Positions 34,046 through 41,826 of a stretch of DNA of 64,000 bases are shown here, piece by piece. Where the stretch lies: contig JAEZFL010000073.1 of assembly GCA_023417515.1 (NCBI GenBank), positions 1-64,000 on the forward strand, in the 5' to 3' direction. The notes below the pieces were generated by a model that searched no databases, was not told the origin of the DNA, and worked only from the letters and a program-made list of their open reading frames with translations. Within the stretch, counting starts at the first letter, position 1. Every line of letters starts with the position of its first letter. Both the position numbers and the translations under genes were made by a program. Source of the stretch: Pseudomonadota bacterium. Lineage in GTDB: Bacteria; Pseudomonadota; Alphaproteobacteria; Sphingomonadales; Sphingomonadaceae.

Positions 34046-34330
34046 TCAGCGGTCGGGCTGCGGTTCCGGATATTCCTCGCCGCGCTGGCGGGCTTCGCGG
34101 CGCGCGCGCTCTTCCGCCTGACGCGCCTCCCGGCCGCGGCGCTCGTCTTCCTCGCGAAGCTGGCGGCCGCGGGCGCGGTCGGCCTCCGACTGGCTGGTGG
34201 TCACGGCATCGACGCCGGCGCTGACCGCGCGCACCGGCAGCGTAACGACGTCAAGCGCCGTCTTGGCGATGCAGCCGGACAAGACAACCGGCAGAGCGAG
34301 GACGAGGGGCGCGCGCATCTTCAGCAACAT
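34046..34330 (-). CDS. Small lipoprotein with charged repeat tail
   Basis: A 94-residue lipoprotein. The signal sequence APLVLALPVVLSGCIAKTA has the lipobox LSGC (Cys at about residue 19). A short hydrophobic-amphipathic stretch LDVVTLPVRAVSAGVDAVTT is followed by a long Arg/Glu-rich helix (DRARGRQLREEDERRGREAR onward) ending PEPQPDR. Such lipoproteins with NF038104-like layout occur in sphingomonads; function is unknown. The start may be 34330 or 34318. Confidence 0.7.
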   Translation of the reverse strand: MLLKMRAPLVLALPVVLSGCIAKTALDVVTLPVRAVSAGVDAVTTSQSEADRARGRQLREEDERRGREARQAEERARREARQRGEEYPEPQPDR

Positions 34331-34400
34331 AGCAGGAATGCGTTGCGCGTGGGTGAACGAAACGCTGGTTCGGGCTTGACTCCGGACAGGATGCATTCGA

Positions 34401-34424
34401 TTATTTCTGTCATGACAGAAATAA
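34401..34424. promoter_or_regulatory. Perfect 24-bp palindrome, probable operator of the GbsR/MarR regulator
   Basis: Half-site TTATTTCTGTCA (34401-34412) is followed directly by its exact reverse complement (34413-34424). Such AT-rich symmetry is striking in this GC-rich sequence. The palindrome covers the ATG at 34412, the second possible start of the regulator, so a bound dimer would block transcription or, if the start is 34391, sit within the first codons. It fits a MarR-type autoregulated operator. Confidence 0.75.
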
Positions 34425-34984
34425 AGGAACCTGAGTCGCAGTCCAGAATGGCGCCCGCGGTCGAGCGGTTCGTGCTTCACTGGGGAGACATGGGCGGGCG
34501 CTGGGGCGTCAACCGCTCGGTCGCGCAGATCCATGCGCTCCTCTATCTCGCCGAGCGGCCTCTGACGGCGGAGGACATTGCCGAGACGCTCGGCATGGCG
34601 CGCTCCAACGTGTCCAACAGCCTCAAGGAATTGTTCGGCTGGAAGCTGATCCGCCGAATCCCGGTGATGGGCGACCGGCGCGACCATTATGAGGCGGAGA
34701 CGGATCTGTGGGAGATGCTGACCCGAATCGCCCAGGGCCGCAAGGAGCGCGAGCTCGACCCCGCCGCTGACGCGATCCGCGCGTGCATCGCCGAGGCCGA
34801 AGGGGACGACAAGGTGAACCCGGTGGCTCGGCGGCGGCTCGAGGAAATGGGCCGCTTCGTCGGCGAGATCGAGCGCTGGTACGGGCAGATGCTCAACGTG
34901 CCTCCGCCCAAGCTGATGCAATTGATGAAGATGGGCACCCGGGTCGTCGACCTGCTGAGGCTCGGCCGCAAGGGAAAGGGCTGA
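34412..34984 (+). CDS. GbsR/MarR-family transcriptional regulator
   Basis: A 190-residue winged-helix regulator (197 if it starts at the ATG at 34391). The N-terminal part SRMAPAVERFVLHWGDMGGR and WGVNRSVAQIHALLYLA is the GbsR signature. The winged helix follows as PLTAEDIAETLGMARSNVSN with SLKELFGWKLIRRIPVMGDR, and a C-terminal helical dimer part ends MGTRVVDLLRLGRKG. It heads an operon with three enzyme-like genes and carries a perfect palindrome at its start, so it is very likely an autorepressor responding to an unknown ligand. Confidence 0.85.
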   Translation: MTEIKEPESQSRMAPAVERFVLHWGDMGGRWGVNRSVAQIHALLYLAERPLTAEDIAETLGMARSNVSNSLKELFGWKLIRRIPVMGDRRDHYEAETDLWEMLTRIAQGRKERELDPAADAIRACIAEAEGDDKVNPVARRRLEEMGRFVGEIERWYGQMLNVPPPKLMQLMKMGTRVVDLLRLGRKGKG

Positions 34985-34987
34985 CCC

Positions 34988-35413
34988 ATGGCCGCACGGG
35001 ACGGAGCGATGAATGCGGGCGAGGCCCCGATCATCGTCTTCGACGCCCAGTGCGTGCTGTGCTCCGCCAACGCCAGGTTCGTGCTCAAGCATGATCGGCG
35101 CGGGCATTTCCGGCTGGCTGCGCAGCAGAGCGAGGCGGGGGCGGCTTTGTACCGCCGCTTCGGCATCGATCCGGCCGATCCCGAGACCTTGATCGTCGTC
35201 AGCGGCAGCGCTGCCGCGCGCTACAGCGACGCGGTGTTCGCCATCGCGCGCGGGCTCGGCTGGCCGTGGCGTGCCGCCTGTGCCTTGCGCATCGTGCCGC
35301 GCTTCCTCCGCGATCCGCTCTACCGGCTGATCGCTCGCAACCGCTACCGCCTGTTCGGCAAGCGCCAGACCTGTTGGGCGCCCGAGCCCGAACATCGGTC
35401 GAGGATGCTGTGA
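34988..35413 (+). CDS. DCC-family thiol-disulfide oxidoreductase-like protein (DUF393)
   Basis: A 141-residue DUF393 protein. The family motif DxxCxxC is present as FDAQCVLCSANARFVLKHDR (Cys22, Cys25), followed by FRLAAQQSEAGAALYRRFGI and TLIVVSGSAAARYSDAVFAI. The C-terminal part has ALRIVPRFLRDPLYRLIARN and a third Cys near QTCWAP. The fold suggests thiol-disulfide exchange, but no substrate is known. It starts 3 nt after the regulator stop and is coupled to the next gene by a GTGA overlap. Confidence 0.82.
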   Translation: MAARDGAMNAGEAPIIVFDAQCVLCSANARFVLKHDRRGHFRLAAQQSEAGAALYRRFGIDPADPETLIVVSGSAAARYSDAVFAIARGLGWPWRAACALRIVPRFLRDPLYRLIARNRYRLFGKRQTCWAPEPEHRSRML

Positions 35414-36090
35414 GCGTGCCTCGCCGCCGCGCCGCCTTCGAGGCGGAGCAGGCCGCGGACGAGCTTCGGCCAGGTCCCCTCGGCGACCTGCGTTTTCGCC
35501 GGCTGGTCGGCGAGGAGGGGTGGACGAAGCTGCCAGCCGCGGTGCGGGAGCGGTTCGGGCATCGCGTCGCCGGCTGTCGCACCATCCTCTATAGCGGCGA
35601 GGTCTTCGAGTGCCGGATGAACCGCGCGGGGCGGTGCCTTGCGCAGGCGGCGCGGCTGATCGGGTCGCCGCTGCCGCTGAGCCGGGCGCGCGGTGTGCCG
35701 GCGGCGGTGAGCGTTACCGAGGATCCGGTGAGCGGCGGCCAGCATTGGCTTCGGATCTACGGGCGAGAGCGCGGCTTTCCCCAGGTCATCTGCAGTTGCA
35801 AGGCCTTCGCCGGTCCGACCGGGCTCGAGGAATATCTTGGTCGCGGCTTTGGCGTTGCGCTCAACGTCGTGGCCGACGAAGGCGCGCTGCATTTTCTGAG
35901 CGATCACATCTTCCGGCGCTGCTGCGGGCTGCGCTTGCGGCTGCCACGCTGGCTTTCGCCGGGCGACATGGTGGTCAGCCATGTCGATCGTGGCGACGGC
36001 TCCTTCATTTTCGAGCTTCGTCTCCACCACCGCTGGCTGGGCGAACTGGTCCACCAGCGCGCGATCTTCAGGGAAAGGCCGTCGTCATGA
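35410..36090 (+). CDS. DUF4166 protein (stand-alone)
   Basis: A 226-residue protein starting at GTG within the stop of the DCC gene. It has the DUF4166 pattern: LPAAVRERFGHRVAGCRTIL, then GGQHWLRIYGRERGFPQVIC, NVVADEGALHFLSDHIFRRC, LRLPRWLSPGDMVVSHVDRG and FELRLHHRWLGELVHQRAIF. The same domain is fused to a dehydrogenase-like domain in the next gene, so the operon encodes two copies. The function is unknown. The stop overlaps the next start (ATGA). Confidence 0.75.
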   Translation: MSVPRRRAAFEAEQAADELRPGPLGDLRFRRLVGEEGWTKLPAAVRERFGHRVAGCRTILYSGEVFECRMNRAGRCLAQAARLIGSPLPLSRARGVPAAVSVTEDPVSGGQHWLRIYGRERGFPQVICSCKAFAGPTGLEEYLGRGFGVALNVVADEGALHFLSDHIFRRCCGLRLRLPRWLSPGDMVVSHVDRGDGSFIFELRLHHRWLGELVHQRAIFRERPSS

Positions 36091-37760
36091 GCCGGATCCT
36101 CATCATCGGTGGCTATGGCGGATTCGGCGCGCGGCTGTCGCGGCGGCTGGCATTCAAGGGGCACGTCGTGCTGGTCGGCGGGCGCAGCGCCAGGAAGGCC
36201 GCCGCGTTCGCCGCCACCATCGACGGGGGCGAGGCGATCGCGATCGACCGCGACGGCGACGTCGGCGCCGTGCTGGTCAATGCGAGGCCGGAGCTGGTCG
36301 TGGACTCGGCCGGGCCGTTCCAGGGGAGCGGTTATCAGGTGCCGAAGGCCTGCATCGCCCTCGGCATACCTTATCTCGATCTCGCCGATGCGCGTGATTT
36401 CGTGTGCGGAATCGGCGCTCTCGACGGCGCCGCGCGGACTGCCGGGGTCGCGGTGGCGAGCGGCGCGTCGAGCGTTCCGGCGCTGTCGGGCGCCGTGGCT
36501 CGGCACCTGGCCGATGGACTTGACCGGGTGACGGCGGTCGAGACCGCGCTGAGCGCGTCGAGCCGCTCGTCCGCCGGGCGGTCCGTCGCTCAGGCCGTCC
36601 TCAGCTATGTCGGCAAGCCGGTGCGTCTGTGGCGCGGCGGGCGGTGGCAGGAGCGGAGCGCCTGGCACGAGCTTCGGAAGGAGCGTTATTCGGTGACTGG
36701 CGCGCAGCCGCTGAGCCGGCTGGTCGCCTTGTGCGATGTGCCTGACCTCGAGCTTCTACCGGAGATGCTGCCCGGCCGGCCGGCGATCACCTTCCGAGCG
36801 GGCAATGAATCCCCGGCGCAGATGGCGGCCTTGTGGCTGTTGAGCTGGCCGGTGCGCTGGGGCTGGCTGCGCTCGCTCACGGGGATGGGACGGTGGTTGC
36901 TGCCGCTCCAGCGCTGGGTCGGACGGTGGAGCAGCGACCGTTCCGCCATGGCGATGACGCTGAAGGGCTGGCGCGGCGGGCGCCCGGTGACGAGGCGGTG
37001 GACGATCGTCGCGGAGCAGGGCGACGGACCCGAGATACCGACGCTGGCGGCAGAATTGCTGGCCGAGGACCTGCTCGCCGGACGGGTTCCCGCTGGCGCG
37101 CGCAACGCAGCCGACTTGCTCAGCCTGGAGCAGTTCGAGCCGCGGTTCGCGCGGCTCGCGGTGCGGAATGAGACGGCCGAGCTGGAGACGGGCTGGCCGC
37201 TCTACCGGCGACTGCTGGGCGAGATGTTCGACAGGCTGCCCCCGGCGGTGCGGGCGATGCATGAGGTCCACGGCGATTCCGGCGCGGCGGGCGAGGGCGA
37301 GGTCAGGCGCGGCGGCGGCGTCATCGGCCGGCTGATCGGCGCCATTGTCGGCTTCCCGCCGGCCGGTTCCTATCCGGTCCACGTCGAGTTTCTTCAACGC
37401 GGCGATCGCGAGCGGTGGATCCGCCATTTCGGGCCGCACCGTTTCTGGAGCTGGTTCAGCATCAAGGACGGGCTGCTCTACGAGCGGTTCGGGCTCCTGC
37501 GCTTCGGCTTCGCGCTGCCATGCGACGAGAGCTCCCTGCGCATGCGGCTGATGCGCTGGAGCGCGGCGGGCGTGCCCTTGCCGCTGTTCCTGGCGCCGCG
37601 CGTCGATGCGCGGGAGTGGCAGGAGGGCGACCGCTTCCGGTTCGACGACCGGATCACGATGCCGCTGATCGGCGAGCTGATCCATTATTCGGGCTGGCTC
37701 CGGCCTGTCGGTGCGGTGCCCGAGGAAGCATCGGCCCGCAGCCTGAGAACCGCTGCCTAG
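36087..37760 (+). CDS. Saccharopine dehydrogenase-like protein fused to DUF4166
   Basis: A 557-residue fusion. The N-terminal Rossmann domain begins ILIIGGYGGFGARLSRRLAF and holds VLVGGRSARKAAAFA, DSAGPFQGSGYQVPKACIAL and YLDLADARDFV, as in saccharopine dehydrogenase-like NAD(P)-binding proteins. From about residue 380 there is a DUF4166 domain (RLLGEMFDRLPPAVRAMHEV, WIRHFGPHRFWSWF, LLYERFGLLRFGFALPCDES, GDRFRFDDRITMPLIGELIH). Substrate and product are unknown. It probably works with the small DUF4166 and DCC proteins encoded just before it. Confidence 0.8.
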   Translation: MSRILIIGGYGGFGARLSRRLAFKGHVVLVGGRSARKAAAFAATIDGGEAIAIDRDGDVGAVLVNARPELVVDSAGPFQGSGYQVPKACIALGIPYLDLADARDFVCGIGALDGAARTAGVAVASGASSVPALSGAVARHLADGLDRVTAVETALSASSRSSAGRSVAQAVLSYVGKPVRLWRGGRWQERSAWHELRKERYSVTGAQPLSRLVALCDVPDLELLPEMLPGRPAITFRAGNESPAQMAALWLLSWPVRWGWLRSLTGMGRWLLPLQRWVGRWSSDRSAMAMTLKGWRGGRPVTRRWTIVAEQGDGPEIPTLAAELLAEDLLAGRVPAGARNAADLLSLEQFEPRFARLAVRNETAELETGWPLYRRLLGEMFDRLPPAVRAMHEVHGDSGAAGEGEVRRGGGVIGRLIGAIVGFPPAGSYPVHVEFLQRGDRERWIRHFGPHRFWSWFSIKDGLLYERFGLLRFGFALPCDESSLRMRLMRWSAAGVPLPLFLAPRVDAREWQEGDRFRFDDRITMPLIGELIHYSGWLRPVGAVPEEASARSLRTAA

Positions 37761-37768
37761 GAGGGGAC

Positions 37769-38197
37769 ATGCCGGTACCGGAGGACGAACGACCGACGGC
37801 GGGGCGGGTGATCCTCGGCTTTCTCGTCGCGGCTTTTGCGGCCGTGGCTGCCGAGGTCGTCCTGCTGGCAAGCATCGCGGGCACCGACATGACCCTCGAC
37901 AGCGTGCTCGGCTTCTCGATCTTCGTCTTCCTGTTCGGCGTTCCGATTGCGTTGATCGCGATCCTGGTCGTGGCTGTGCCGGCCTACCTGCTGATGCGCA
38001 GGCATTGGCACGTGCGGTGGTGGAACGCGGCGCTGGCCGGGTTCATCGTCGGGATGGTGCCGGGAGTGCTTCTGGGCGCAGGGACCAGCTTGGAGGCTCT
38101 GCAGGTGGGGCTAGCCGGGCTGGTCGGAGGTCTCGCCTTCTGGGCGATCGTTCGCCGGCCGAGACAGCCGCGCTTCGACGCCGAGACGTTCCGCTAG
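37769..38197 (+). CDS. Four-helix membrane protein of unknown function
   Basis: A 142-residue protein with about four transmembrane segments (VILGFLVAAFAAVAAEVVLL; SVLGFSIFVFLFGVPIALIA running on into LVVAVPAYLLM; WWNAALAGFIVGMVPGVLLG; LAGLVGGLAFWAIV). AGGAGGGGAC precedes the ATG, 8 nt after the fusion gene's stop, so it is probably the last gene of the regulator operon. Its final 87 bp overlap the 3' end of the protease gene on the other strand. Confidence 0.7.
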   Translation: MPVPEDERPTAGRVILGFLVAAFAAVAAEVVLLASIAGTDMTLDSVLGFSIFVFLFGVPIALIAILVVAVPAYLLMRRHWHVRWWNAALAGFIVGMVPGVLLGAGTSLEALQVGLAGLVGGLAFWAIVRRPRQPRFDAETFR

Positions 38198-39427
38198 GTC
38201 GCGGGTCAGCAGCTGCCAGCCGTCGGGCAGGAAGTCCGTCGACATGAAATAATAGAAGTTGCAGCTGCCCGAGCGGGTCCAGTTGCCGCCCTTGTTGAGG
38301 CCCAGCGCTGTGGTGCCGATGAAGATCGGGCCGCCGCTGTCGCCGGCGCCGCAGGTCGGGCCGTCGACGGTGATCCAGGTCGGCTCGCACGGACCTCCGC
38401 ACAGGGCGCCGGGCGGGGCATAATCGGTGAGCTGGATCTCGGCGCAGCCATAGCCGCTGGTCTCGCCGCGATGGCAGGCTATGTCACCCGCGCGAAGGGT
38501 GTCGCGGCGCCGCGCGCCGGTGAGGGGGCGTGCCGTGCGCTTGTCGGTGTCGGCATAGAAAAGCGGGCTCAGGGCCTCGTCGCTGACATGGACCTGGACA
38601 TCCTGGGCGCCCGCGCCCCAGCCGGCGACGAAGGTGAGCGGCTGACTGCGCCCGTCGGGCTGAAGCAGAGTGAGGTCGTCGGGGCAGTGGGCGGCGGTGA
38701 CGAGGCCGGTGCGGACGCCGTCGGTGACGGTGAAGCCGGTCGTGCACCAGGTGAGGCGGCCGCTCGCCGGGTTGACCCCCTCGACCCGCGCGCCGCCTGC
38801 GGCGTCGAAATTCAGGCCCTCGCCGCCTGCGGCGCCGGCATCGCGGCTCTCGCCGGCGGCGAGGCCGAGGCGGATGGGGACGCCGGTCAGCGCTTCGAGA
38901 CGGGCGTCGGTCTCGGCGACCAGCTCGGGCGGGAAGCGGGCGGGGTTGCCGAGCACGACCAGTTCGCCGGTGCGCGGATCGAAGCCCATGCCTTCGTTGC
39001 CCGGCGTGGCGGCGACGATCGCCTCGCGGTGGCGGCGCATCGCGGCGACGACCTGCTCGCGGGTGGCGGCGGCACCGGTGACGAAGCTCACCGGAACCTC
39101 CATTCCGCCGACCCTGAGGGCGGTGTCGCGCACCGGCCGGTCGCCGGTCAGGCGGACGACGATCCGATAATCGGGAACATGCGCGACGGCGACGCCGGCG
39201 ATTCGGCCGCGATGGCGGCGGAGGAGGCGGTCGAGCGGCGCGACGCTGAGCTCCTGCGCGCGCAGGCGGCGCAGCGCTTCGCTCGGCGGGACGTCGAACA
39301 GGTTCGCATAAGCGGTCGCGTCCCGGGCGAGCGCCTCGGCCGGACTCTGCACGCGCGGCGCCGCCGAGTCGTGCGCGGCGGCAGGCGTGACGGTCACGGC
39401 AGCGAGGATGAAGAGGAGTTTACGCAA
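38111..39427 (-). CDS. Secreted trypsin-like serine protease
   Basis: A 438-residue protein with signal peptide RKLLFILAAVTVTPAAAHDS, a long N-terminal prodomain-like region, and a C-terminal chymotrypsin-fold domain: GLVTAAHCPDDLTLL gives the catalytic His (about residue 246) and CGAGDSGGPIF the catalytic Ser (about 364). Several cysteines suggest disulfides. The layout is like streptogrisin-type bacterial S1 proteases. The start is a TTG chosen for the signal peptide; another TTG at 39493 overlaps the methyltransferase stop. The Asp of the triad is not securely placed. Confidence 0.78.
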   Translation of the reverse strand: MRKLLFILAAVTVTPAAAHDSAAPRVQSPAEALARDATAYANLFDVPPSEALRRLRAQELSVAPLDRLLRRHRGRIAGVAVAHVPDYRIVVRLTGDRPVRDTALRVGGMEVPVSFVTGAAATREQVVAAMRRHREAIVAATPGNEGMGFDPRTGELVVLGNPARFPPELVAETDARLEALTGVPIRLGLAAGESRDAGAAGGEGLNFDAAGGARVEGVNPASGRLTWCTTGFTVTDGVRTGLVTAAHCPDDLTLLQPDGRSQPLTFVAGWGAGAQDVQVHVSDEALSPLFYADTDKRTARPLTGARRRDTLRAGDIACHRGETSGYGCAEIQLTDYAPPGALCGGPCEPTWITVDGPTCGAGDSGGPIFIGTTALGLNKGGNWTRSGSCNFYYFMSTDFLPDGWQLLTRDLAERLGVEARLSRPANDRPEGETSDQPG

Positions 39428-39489
39428 TGGGAGCCCGCTCGATTCAGCGTTGCTTCTGCCGCGCGGCGGATTGACCCAAGCTGACCGGC

Positions 39490-40296
39490 TCAAGGCTTGC
39501 GCGCGATGATCTCGGCGACGAGCGGCGTGATCATCAGCCTGTCCTGCGCGGACTCGTCGAGCGCGCGGGCGAAGCGCCGGGCCTCGTCGTCATCGGCATA
39601 GCCGAGCTCGTGAAGGCGGGCGGCGTTGACCGCCATGAAGGCGGCGGGCCAGCGCCAGGTGAAGTCGCTCGGGCGGACGATCTCGGCCAGTGGGCGCGCG
39701 GCGACGATCTCCATGCCGGCGCCCTTGAGCATGTCGGGGAGCTGAAGCGCGATGTCCGGCTCGCCGCCGCTGTCGCGCCAGCTGCGGATGACGAGGTCAC
39801 GGAAGCGCTCGACGTCGGGGTCGGGAGGCATCGTCCGCCAAGCGCCGTAATCGGCATATTCGTGGAAGATCGCGACTCCCCCCGGCTTCAGCGCCTGGGC
39901 GATGTGGCGGACGGTCGCGGCGGGATCGGTGACGAAGCAGAGGAGCCAGCGGCACCAGGCCGCGTCTGCGATACGATCGCCGAAATCCTCTTCGGAGACG
40001 TCGTGGCTGCGCGCCTCGATATTGGCGAGGCCGAGGCGACCTGTGCGATCCCTCAGTGCGTCGAGGAAGCTGGGCGAGCGTTCGAGAGCGATGACGCGGC
40101 CTTGCGGGCCGACGATCTCGGCGAGGTCGGTGGTCGCAAAGCCGGGGCCGGCGCCGACGTCGATCACGGTCATACCCGGGGCAATGCCGGCGGCGGTCCA
40201 GCCGTCGAGGACGTGGCGGCGCCACACAGCATGCTGGAGGCCGAGCCGCTCGACCTCGTCCTGCTGCGTTCCGAGGACGTAATCACCTTCGCTCAT
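39490..40296 (-). CDS. Class I SAM-dependent methyltransferase (UbiE-like fold)
   Basis: A 268-residue methyltransferase. Motif I is TVIDVGAGPGFATTDLAEIV, the acidic strand RVIALERSPSFLDALRDRTG, and motif IV WCRWLLCFVTDPAATVRHIA with ALKPGGVAIFHEYADYGAW. It is of the Methyltransf_11/31 type acting on small molecules; the substrate is unknown. It may be cotranscribed with the protease gene, whose possible upstream start overlaps its stop. Confidence 0.8.
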   Translation of the reverse strand: MSEGDYVLGTQQDEVERLGLQHAVWRRHVLDGWTAAGIAPGMTVIDVGAGPGFATTDLAEIVGPQGRVIALERSPSFLDALRDRTGRLGLANIEARSHDVSEEDFGDRIADAAWCRWLLCFVTDPAATVRHIAQALKPGGVAIFHEYADYGAWRTMPPDPDVERFRDLVIRSWRDSGGEPDIALQLPDMLKGAGMEIVAARPLAEIVRPSDFTWRWPAAFMAVNAARLHELGYADDDEARRFARALDESAQDRLMITPLVAEIIARKP

Positions 40297-40357
40297 GCGC
40301 GCTCTGTGCGGAGCCGCGCCGTATCAGGCCAGCCGAATCTTGCGCTCAAACGCAAAA

Positions 40358-40381
40358 GGGCGGCCCGTTGCCGGACCGCCC
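40358..40381 (-). terminator. Rho-independent terminator of the rplM-rpsI operon
   Basis: A 10-bp stem GGGCGGTCCG/CGGGCCGCCC (one T-G pair) with a GCAA loop, followed on the minus strand by CTTTTG. It lies 146 nt past the rpsI stop. Confidence 0.75.
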
Positions 40382-40410
40382 CTCTGGTGATTCACTTCGC
40401 TTCCGACAGC

Positions 40411-40435
40411 CGTCACGGGAGTAAATCCCGTGACG
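40411..40435. other. Perfect hairpin in the 3' region of the rplM-rpsI transcript
   Basis: CGTCACGGGA and its exact inverse TCCCGTGACG flank a 5-nt loop (GTAAA). It lies between rpsI and the terminator, within a 145-nt untranslated stretch. No T-run follows, so it is not a simple terminator; it could protect the mRNA 3' end or be a repeat remnant. Confidence 0.5.
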
Positions 40436-40526
40436 TCGATCCGGTCGGCTATGCCGCCGGTCGGCCGGCAGCGATAAGTCTTCGCACTGCTTCGGCGACG
40501 CTTCGCGTCGGCGGCGCTGCGCTCGC

Positions 40527-41093
40527 TTATCGCTTGCTGAACTGGAAGGAACGACGCGCCTTGGCGCGGCCGTACTTCTTGCGCTCGACGACGCGTGGGT
40601 CGCGAGTCAGGAAGCCGGCCTGCTTGACCGCGGTGCGGAGCGCCGGCTCGAAGCGCGACAGCGCCTGGGCGATGCCGTGCTTGACCGCTCCGGCCTGGCC
40701 GGAAAGGCCGCCGCCGGAGACGGTGCAGACCACGTCATATTGCTCGCGGCGCTCGGCGACGTCGAACGGCTGGTTGATCACCAGGCGAAGCGTCGGGCGG
40801 GCGAAATAGACCTCCTGGTCGCGGCCGTTGACGGTGATCTTGCCGGTGCCCGGCTTCAACCACACGCGGGCGACGGCGTCCTTGCGGCGGCCGGTCGCAT
40901 AAGCGCGGCCATGAGCGTCGAGCTGCTGCTCGCGAAGGACCGCCTGAATCTGCGGGCCCTGGGTCGAGGCGCCATGGTCGTCGACCGGCTGCTCGCGGCG
41001 ACCGCGGCCGGCCGGCGCTTCCGGAGCGGCGGCGGCGGCCTGGCCCTCGACGACGGCGCCGAGATCGGAAAGGGACTGACGATTATCGGTCAT
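40527..41093 (-). CDS. rpsI: 30S ribosomal protein S9 with long N-terminal extension
   Basis: S9 (188 residues) of the small subunit. The conserved domain starts near residue 62 at AYATGRRKDAVARVWLKPGT and continues QPFDVAERREQYDVVCTVSG, GGLSGQAGAVKHGIAQALSR and RVVERKKYGRAKARRSFQFS, with the basic tail ending KR that reaches the P-site. The first 60 residues form a Gln/Ala/Pro-rich acidic extension not found in E. coli S9 but usual in sphingomonads. It follows rplM after 3 nt. Confidence 0.97.
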   Translation of the reverse strand: MTDNRQSLSDLGAVVEGQAAAAAPEAPAGRGRREQPVDDHGASTQGPQIQAVLREQQLDAHGRAYATGRRKDAVARVWLKPGTGKITVNGRDQEVYFARPTLRLVINQPFDVAERREQYDVVCTVSGGGLSGQAGAVKHGIAQALSRFEPALRTAVKQAGFLTRDPRVVERKKYGRAKARRSFQFSKR

Positions 41094-41096
41094 GGT

Positions 41097-41576
41097 TTAC
41101 GCGCCCACCTTGTTCTTGCGGTTCATCGCCGCGACATCGAGGACCTGGGGGTTCTGGCCGCCGTGCGGGTGCTCGGTGCCGTTGTAGAGGTGCAGGGCAC
41201 GCATCTGGTCACGGCCGAGCGGGCCGCGCGGGATCATGCGCTCGATCGCCTTCTCAAGCACGCGCTCCGGGAAGCGGCCGTCGAGGACCTTGCCCGCGGT
41301 GATGCCCTTGATACCGCCGGGATAGCCGGTGTGGCGGTAATAGACCTTGTCCTGCAGCTTGTTGCCGGTGAAGCGGACCTTGTCGGCATTGATGATGACG
41401 ACATGATCGCCGCAATCGACGTGCGGGGTGTAGGACGGCTTGTGCTTGCCGCGCAGGATGTTCGCGACGATCGTGGCGAGACGGCCGACGACGAGACCGT
41501 CGGCGTCGATCAGATGCCACTTCTTCTCCACCTCGGCCGGCTTCGCCGACTTGGTGGTCTTGAGGAGCGCCTTCAT
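41097..41576 (-). CDS. rplM: 50S ribosomal protein L13
   Basis: L13 (159 residues), an early assembly protein of the large subunit. Diagnostic parts are WHLIDADGLVVGRLATIVAN, HKPSYTPHVDCGDHVVIINA and YRHTGYPGGIKGITAGKVLD, ending in HPHGGQNPQVLDV. It is the first gene of the usual rplM-rpsI pair. The promoter must lie in the 250-bp gap 41577-41826 shared with the divergent Kelch gene; I could not fix a clear -35/-10. Confidence 0.97.
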   Translation of the reverse strand: MKALLKTTKSAKPAEVEKKWHLIDADGLVVGRLATIVANILRGKHKPSYTPHVDCGDHVVIINADKVRFTGNKLQDKVYYRHTGYPGGIKGITAGKVLDGRFPERVLEKAIERMIPRGPLGRDQMRALHLYNGTEHPHGGQNPQVLDVAAMNRKNKVGA

Positions 41577-41826
41577 GGGCCCTGGACCTTTTCTTAGAAA
41601 CGGAAAGGCGCCGCCCTTGCCCGAGACCGGGCGGGAGCGGCGCTGCGAGCGGCCAAATGGCAGCGAAGGCCCGGAAAGTCAATGAAGCCGCGGGTTTCGT
41701 GAGAGGTAAAATAATACCGTAGGCAGCGAGGAGGTTGCGGCGAGCTCCTTTTCGACTCCAGATATTGCTGGAGCCGGCGCGCCCGACTATGCCAGTGTAT
41801 TACGACGGTAAATCGGGAGAGAGGTC

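Noticed and set aside
39428..39493. The longer protease start at TTG 39493 overlapping the methyltransferase stop
   Set aside because: It would put 22 charged and polar residues before the signal peptide, which would spoil its export function. The TTG at 39427 is preferred, though the coupling is suggestive.
41577..41826. An L13-type leader or riboswitch in the gap upstream of rplM
   Set aside because: I see some GC-rich pairing near 41610-41640, but no structure that I can name, and no clear -35/-10 to anchor it.
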